A stretch of 36,264 nucleotides of DNA, taken from NCBI GenBank assembly GCA_002336855.1, contig DDEV01000027.1, positions 1-36,264 on the forward strand, in the 5' to 3' direction. Both the position numbers and the translations under genes were made by a program. Origin of the DNA: Leucobacter sp. UBA1945. Lineage in GTDB: Bacteria; Actinomycetota; Actinomycetes; Actinomycetales; Microbacteriaceae. The notes below the pieces were generated by a model. It was not told the DNA's origin and did not search any database. It saw only the letters and a program-made list of their open reading frames with translations. This document shows positions 31,709-36,264 of the stretch, one piece after another (within the stretch, counting starts at the first letter, position 1; each line of letters starts with the position of its first letter).

Positions 31709-33135
31709 CTGAGTTCATGTTCACCCTGACGATCATCACGCTGGTGCTGGCCGTGTACTACTTGATCTATCACGTCGGCACTGTCTGGATCGTCATGATC
31801 GCCGCGGTGCAGATCGCCCGTGAAACGCGTTGGCCGCACAAGTTCGAAGAGATCGAGACGTTCTCGAACCCCCTCGCGCCGCTGGTGTCGGTCATCGTGC
31901 CGGCGCACAACGAAGAAGCGGGCATCGCCGCTGCGGTCGACTCGCTGCGGCACCTGCGCTACCCAGCGCTCGAGATTCTCGTCGTAGACGATGGCTCTAC
32001 CGACCGCACCTTCGATGTGCTTGCCAACCGCTACGGGCTGCGCCAGCGCAGGCCCTCGCACCCAGACGACCGCGTGCCGCAGCTGGGTGAGACGCTGAGC
32101 GAGTTCGAGACCGCGGATGGCACTCTGCGGGTGATTCAGAAGCGCAGCATTGGCCGTCGCGCCGATGCGGTCAATACCGCGTTGCGGGTCGCGAAGGGCG
32201 AGCTCGTCTGCATGATCGATGCCGACTCGATGCTTGCGCCGGACTCGCTGCTGCGGCTCGTCGTGCCGTTCATGGACGACCCGGCGATCGTCGCCTCGGG
32301 CGGCACGGTGCTGCCGGCAAACGGCATCAGCTTTCACGGCGGCAACCCCACGACGAGCCGGCTGCCGAAGGGATGGCTCGAGCGTTTTCAGCTGGTCGAG
32401 TACTTGAGAGCGTTCGTGCTCGGGCGTTCGGGCTGGGCGAGGCGCAACGGGCTGACGATCATCTCGGGAGCGTTCGGGCTGTATCGTCGCGAATCGGTGC
32501 TGCGCGTCGGCGGCCTGACCGGCGCATCGCTGGCAGAAGACGCAGACCTGCTGCTCGCGGTGCACTCCGACTGTGTCGAGCGCGGCGTCGACTATCGCGT
32601 GGTCTTCGATGCGCGCGCGATCTGTTGGACCGAGGTGCCGTCTGAGCTTGGCCAGCTGCGCACTCAGCGCATTCGCTGGGCTCAGGGTCTCGACGAGATT
32701 CTCTCGAAGTATCGGCGCATGCTGTTTAACCCCCGTTATCGGGTGCTCGGCATGCTGGCCATGCCGTGGCTGCTGGCATATGAGTACATCGCACCGTTTC
32801 TCGCGGTGTTCGGCTTTCTCATCTCGGTCACCGGAATCGTGACGGGCTGGGTGTCGCCGGGCGCGGTGCTGCTGCTGGCGATCACCGGTGTGGGGCTCGC
32901 GACGATCGTCGGCATTTTCGCGATCATTGTGCAGGTGCTGTGGATGGGCCTCTACGTGTCACGGCGTCAGGTGCTATTGCTGCTGCTTACGAGCCTCTTG
33001 GAGCCGCTGGTCTACCGGCCCTTCACGTTTATCTGGCAGATCAGGGGCATCTGGCGAGGGCGCCGAGGGGCCGAGAGCGAGTGGGGTGTGATGACGCGCA
33101 AGGGTGCGCTGTCAGACGAAGACCCGGGTGCGTGA
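31705..33135 (+). CDS. Membrane GT2 glycosyltransferase, processive polysaccharide-synthase type
   Basis: A 476-residue enzyme. One N-terminal helix is followed by the GT2 catalytic domain: VVDDGSTD (D95-D96), IDADS (D172, D174), AEDAD (E278-D279) and QRIRW (321-325), the Q-x-x-RW motif of processive synthases such as PgaC, hyaluronan and cellulose synthases. Three or four C-terminal helices follow. It probably polymerises a sugar from a UDP- or GDP-donor and exports the chain. The GTG start overlaps the HEAT gene stop. The polymer is unknown. Confidence 0.9.
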   Translation: MTEFMFTLTIITLVLAVYYLIYHVGTVWIVMIAAVQIARETRWPHKFEEIETFSNPLAPLVSVIVPAHNEEAGIAAAVDSLRHLRYPALEILVVDDGSTDRTFDVLANRYGLRQRRPSHPDDRVPQLGETLSEFETADGTLRVIQKRSIGRRADAVNTALRVAKGELVCMIDADSMLAPDSLLRLVVPFMDDPAIVASGGTVLPANGISFHGGNPTTSRLPKGWLERFQLVEYLRAFVLGRSGWARRNGLTIISGAFGLYRRESVLRVGGLTGASLAEDADLLLAVHSDCVERGVDYRVVFDARAICWTEVPSELGQLRTQRIRWAQGLDEILSKYRRMLFNPRYRVLGMLAMPWLLAYEYIAPFLAVFGFLISVTGIVTGWVSPGAVLLLAITGVGLATIVGIFAIIVQVLWMGLYVSRRQVLLLLLTSLLEPLVYRPFTFIWQIRGIWRGRRGAESEWGVMTRKGALSDEDPGA

Positions 33136-33154
33136 TTCGGCTTCTCGCAAAGGA

Positions 33155-33850
33155 TCAGCCCTCGCTCGGCAGCGGCTCCGTGATGGCGAACAGCAGCTCG
33201 GCGAGCTGATTGCCGAGTCCGTCGAAACTACCGATCGAGCTCGAACCCGAGAGGGCGGCCGTGCGCAGCTCGCGCTCGTAGATGCTGCTGAGCAGGGGGA
33301 TCGCATGCTCGGCAGGGAGGGTGAAGCGCCTTCCTGCGACGCCGATCACGTGCGCGACCGCCTCGGCAATATCAGCATAGAAGCGCACCATGAAGTCGCG
33401 GTAGTCGCGTGCGATCGAGGGGTCGCGCATGGCGAGCAGCAGAAACTCGGTCTCGAGCACGAACCAGGTGGTTGCATCGGTTTCTGGCATGAAGAAGTCG
33501 ACGATGTAGCCGGCAACCTGATCGGGTTCGAGCGCGGGCCCGCACTCGCGCAACTCCGGTTCGAGCGCGGTCGCCTGGGTCTTCAGGTGTGCAGTGCGTC
33601 GAGCGAACTCTCGCTCGAGCAGGGCGAGAAAGAGCTGCTCCTTGCTCTCGAAGTTCGAATAGAACGCGCCCCGGGTGAAGCCGGCCCGGGTGCAGATCGC
33701 CTCGACCGAGGCGCCCTGCAACCCCTCTTCCCTAAACGCCTCGGCGGCGGCCTCGAGGAGGCGGTCGCGGGTGGCCTGGCGCCTGACACTTGTGGCGAGC
33801 GGCCGCGTGCCAGCGTCGCCGACGTTCAGTTGTTCATCAGCCACGGACAT
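33155..33850 (-). CDS. TetR family regulator, divergent from the MMPL transporter
   Basis: A 231-residue TetR protein: helix-turn-helix ASVEAICTRAGFTRGAFYSN, then a C-terminal ligand domain. ATG 33850 (MSVADEQL) is chosen; a GTG 33 bases upstream would place the N-terminus across the operator. It is divergent from the MMPL gene with a dyad between them, a usual layout for a repressor of an exporter. Confidence 0.86.
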   Translation of the reverse strand: MSVADEQLNVGDAGTRPLATSVRRQATRDRLLEAAAEAFREEGLQGASVEAICTRAGFTRGAFYSNFESKEQLFLALLEREFARRTAHLKTQATALEPELRECGPALEPDQVAGYIVDFFMPETDATTWFVLETEFLLLAMRDPSIARDYRDFMVRFYADIAEAVAHVIGVAGRRFTLPAEHAIPLLSSIYERELRTAALSGSSSIGSFDGLGNQLAELLFAITEPLPSEG

Positions 33851-33853
33851 GCT

Positions 33854-33893
33854 CGATACATTACTGTATTGAACTGGATACACAAATGTATCG
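33854..33893. promoter_or_regulatory. Operator region between TetR and the MMPL gene
   Basis: CGATACATT (33854-33862) and AATGTATCG (33885-33893) are perfect 9-bp inverted arms 22 bp apart. Inside the right half is GATACA-CAAA-TGTATC (33877-33892), a compact 6-4-6 dyad. TTGAAC at 33869-33874 could be the -35 for the MMPL gene. The repeat of GATACA suggests two TetR dimers or one extended site. Confidence 0.6.
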
Positions 33894-33910
33894 GAATCGA
33901 AAGGCCACGC

Positions 33911-36264
33911 ATGTCGTCACTGCTCTACGCTCTCGGGCTCCGCGCGACCCGCGCAAAGGTGCTCGTGCTTGTCGTCTGGCTGGCGATCCTTGCTCTGCTC
34001 GGTGCTGGCGCGATCTTCCTGTCGAAGGGAGCGAACGCGCCCATCACGATTCCCGGCACCGAATCGCAGGCCGCTATCGACACGCTTGGCCGCACGTTTC
34101 CCGAGGTTAGCGGCACCAGCGGCCGCATCATCGTGGTTTCTCCGGAGGGTTCGCGCGTCGACAGCGATCCGTTCAAGACTGAGATCGAGGATGCTGCGGT
34201 CGGTCTCGAAAAGCTTGAAGCCGTCACGGGTGTCTCAACTCCGTTCTCCGAGGTAGCTGCGAGCGAGATCAGCGACGATAAGCGGGCGGCGCTGCTGACC
34301 ATTCAGATGCAGGTGTCGACCGGAGACGTGCCGGAGGCGACCACCGCGGGCGTGCAAGAAGCGGTAGCTCAGCTGCAGGACAGCCTGCCCGAGGGTACGC
34401 AGGTGTCGTACGGCGGCGACGCGTTTTCGACCGCCATCCCCGGATTCTCTGCAGCCGAGTCGGTGGGCGTGATTATTGCCTTCTTCGTGCTGCTATTCAC
34501 CCTCGGCTCGCTCGTTGCGGCCGGAATGCCGCTGCTCATCGCGATGCTCGGCGTCGGAGTTTCGGTTGCGGGCATCTACTTCACCACTGCGTTCATCGAC
34601 ATGACATCGACAACGCCCATGCTTGCCCTCATGCTTGGCCTCGCTGTAGGCATCGACTACACACTCTTCATCGTGAGCCGGCACCAAGAGCAACTACGGG
34701 CCGGTGTCGAGATGCGTGAGAGCATCGCCCGCGCCACGGCGACGAGTGGTTCGGCGGTGGTTTTCGCTGGCCTCACCGTGATCATCGCGCTTGTCGGTCT
34801 CTCGGTCGCGGGTATTCCATTTCTTACGTCGCTCGGCGTCGCCGCGGCGGCGGGCGTCGCGATCGCCGTGCTGATCGCAGTGACGTTGACTCCTGCGGTG
34901 CTTGCGATGGCGGGCATGAAGATTCTGTCTCGCAAGCAGCGGCGTGCGCTGCAGCAGGGCGAGGATCAGGGCGTCTCTGCGGGCGAGGCGCCCGCCACGA
35001 AGCCGTCGAAGGCTGATCGCTTCTTCGGCGGCTGGGTGAAGGCCGTCACCGCGAAGCCGCTCATCACCGTGGTGACCGTGCTCGTGGCGCTCGGCATTGC
35101 CGCGATTCCGGCATTCGACCTGCGGCTTGCGCTGCCCGGCGCCGAGACTCTCGAGGCAGACAACCCGGCTCGCGTGACCTACGAGCTCACAGGCGAGCAC
35201 TTCGGCGAGGGCGCGAACGGTCCGCTGCTGCTCACCGGTTCGATCATCTCGAGCACCGATCCGCTTGGCCTCATGGACGACCTCGCCGATGAGATCCGTC
35301 AGCTTCCGGGAGTTGCCGACGTGCCGCTCGCGACCCCGAATCAGGGGGCCGACACCGGCATCATTCAGGTGGTGCCAGAAGAGGGCCCGCAGTCGGAGAG
35401 CACCGCCGCGCTGGTAAACGAGCTGCGCGCGCATCACGACGAATGGCTCGAGAAGTACGGCGTCAGTCTCGCAGTCACCGGATTCACCGCGGTCGGCATT
35501 GACGTGTCACGGCTGCTGCTCGAAGCGCTTGTGCCCTTCGGCGTGCTCGTGGTTGGTCTTTCGCTGATCCTGCTCGCCATGGTGTTCCGTTCAGTGTGGG
35601 TGCCGATCAAGGCGACGCTCGGCTACGTGCTTTCGGTCGGCGCCGCGTTTGGCGCGGTCGTCGCGGTATTTCAGTGGGGGTGGCTCGCAAGCGCGTTCAA
35701 CGTGCATCACGCAGGCCCCGTGTTGAGCTTCATGCCGATCCTTCTGATGGGCGTGCTCTTCGGCCTTGCGATGGACTACGAAGTCTTTCTCGTTTCGCGC
35801 ATTCGCGAAGAAGTCGTGCACGGTTCAGATAGCAGCTCCGCGATCAAACGAGGCTTCATTGGATCGGGCCGCGTGGTCACCGCCGCGGCGATCATCATGT
35901 TTGCGGTGTTCGCGGCCTTTGTGCCCGAAGGCGACCCGTCGATCAAGGTGATTGCGCTCGGGCTTGCGGTCGGCGTCTTCGTTGACGCGTTTATCGTGCG
36001 CATGACGCTCGTGCCCGCCGTGCTGCAACTGCTCGGCGACCGCGCGTGGCGCATGCCGCGCTGGCTCGATAAGTTCCTGCCAGCATTCGACGTTGAGGGC
36101 GAAGGCCTGGCACGCGAACTCGCGCACGCCTCGTGGCCAGCCGACAACCCAAATTCGAGGATCGCCAGCGCCGATCTCACCCTGCCGCAGGTCGGCAGGG
36201 TGCCCGAGCTGCGGGTGAGCGCCGGCGAGGTGCTCGTGCTCGACCCGGCCGACGCCCGGTCGGC
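33911..36264 (+). CDS. MMPL family RND transporter, 3' end beyond window
   Basis: An open frame of 784 codons that runs off the right edge. It has the duplicated MMPL layout: one helix, an extracytoplasmic domain, then a helix bundle, twice. The proton-relay Asp-Tyr motifs are both present: VGIDYTLFIVSR in the first half and AMDYEVFLVSRIREE in the second. MMPL proteins export lipids or drugs. ATG 33911 is 61 bp from the divergent TetR gene. After the last helix about 70 further residues are visible, ending in AGEVLVLDPADARS with no stop, so the protein has a C-terminal extension of unknown length and nature. Confidence 0.9.
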   Translation, partial: MSSLLYALGLRATRAKVLVLVVWLAILALLGAGAIFLSKGANAPITIPGTESQAAIDTLGRTFPEVSGTSGRIIVVSPEGSRVDSDPFKTEIEDAAVGLEKLEAVTGVSTPFSEVAASEISDDKRAALLTIQMQVSTGDVPEATTAGVQEAVAQLQDSLPEGTQVSYGGDAFSTAIPGFSAAESVGVIIAFFVLLFTLGSLVAAGMPLLIAMLGVGVSVAGIYFTTAFIDMTSTTPMLALMLGLAVGIDYTLFIVSRHQEQLRAGVEMRESIARATATSGSAVVFAGLTVIIALVGLSVAGIPFLTSLGVAAAAGVAIAVLIAVTLTPAVLAMAGMKILSRKQRRALQQGEDQGVSAGEAPATKPSKADRFFGGWVKAVTAKPLITVVTVLVALGIAAIPAFDLRLALPGAETLEADNPARVTYELTGEHFGEGANGPLLLTGSIISSTDPLGLMDDLADEIRQLPGVADVPLATPNQGADTGIIQVVPEEGPQSESTAALVNELRAHHDEWLEKYGVSLAVTGFTAVGIDVSRLLLEALVPFGVLVVGLSLILLAMVFRSVWVPIKATLGYVLSVGAAFGAVVAVFQWGWLASAFNVHHAGPVLSFMPILLMGVLFGLAMDYEVFLVSRIREEVVHGSDSSSAIKRGFIGSGRVVTAAAIIMFAVFAAFVPEGDPSIKVIALGLAVGVFVDAFIVRMTLVPAVLQLLGDRAWRMPRWLDKFLPAFDVEGEGLARELAHASWPADNPNSRIASADLTLPQVGRVPELRVSAGEVLVLDPADARS

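Noticed and set aside
33861..33876. ACTGTATT resembling the GntR operator
   Set aside because: It lacks the matching right arm and lies within a TetR-type dyad upstream of an unrelated exporter.

Overview
The window is high-GC DNA with dense coding, many GTG starts, frequent ATGA/GTGA stop-start overlaps and an actinobacterial gene repertoire. These include long zinc-free S14/L33/L28 ribosomal proteins, a CopD-CtaG fusion beside an HU gene, and a Dcd with a bifunctional-type active-site motif. It most resembles a Micrococcales chromosome, probably Microbacteriaceae (Leucobacter-like). That placement is an inference from gene style, not from a marker phylogeny. No tRNA, rRNA, CRISPR array, insertion sequence or prophage gene was seen.

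Region 1 (85-12755) looks like one catabolic regulon. A kinase and an AGXT2L-type PLP enzyme are transcribed leftward, divergently from a GntR/FCD regulator. Next come an SDR plus the antiporter NhaA, a nitrilase-family hydrolase, a complete TRAP transporter (dctP-dctQ-dctM), and a succinate-semialdehyde-type dehydrogenase with a GABA-type aminotransferase. A near-identical palindrome (core ACTGTwATACA) lies upstream of the regulator, the SDR and the divergent TRAP/dehydrogenase promoters, which ties these units together. The likely logic is uptake of a carboxylated amine. Its hydroxyl would be phosphorylated and removed by a phospho-lyase to give an aldehyde, while another amine is transaminated, and aldehydes are oxidised to acids. 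The substrate cannot be read from the sequence.

Region 2 (12800-18467) is housekeeping: an SGNH hydrolase, the rpmB-rpmG-rpsN operon, a membrane-anchored protein with an HEFGH metalloprotease motif, HU, and a CopD/CtaG membrane protein.

Region 3 (18570-26403) is acyl-CoA metabolism in two TetR-linked units. The first is TetR-SDR-thiolase-MaoC-hotdog protein behind a perfect 22-bp dyad. The second is SDR-acyl-CoA dehydrogenase-kinase behind a near-perfect 22-bp palindrome, with a convergent TetR gene. The dehydrogenase and kinase look like split halves of ACAD10/ACAD11, or bacterial LvaC and LvaA. They may therefore remove a hydroxyl from hydroxyacyl-CoA by phosphorylation and elimination.

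Region 4 (26452-36264) holds dcd, a 362-bp non-coding stretch with a large imperfect hairpin, an EamA transporter, and a MASE1-like histidine kinase. The kinase is divergent from a receiver-only response regulator, a membrane HEAT-repeat protein and a processive-type GT2 glycosyltransferase. Last come a TetR gene and a divergent MMPL transporter that runs off the right edge.
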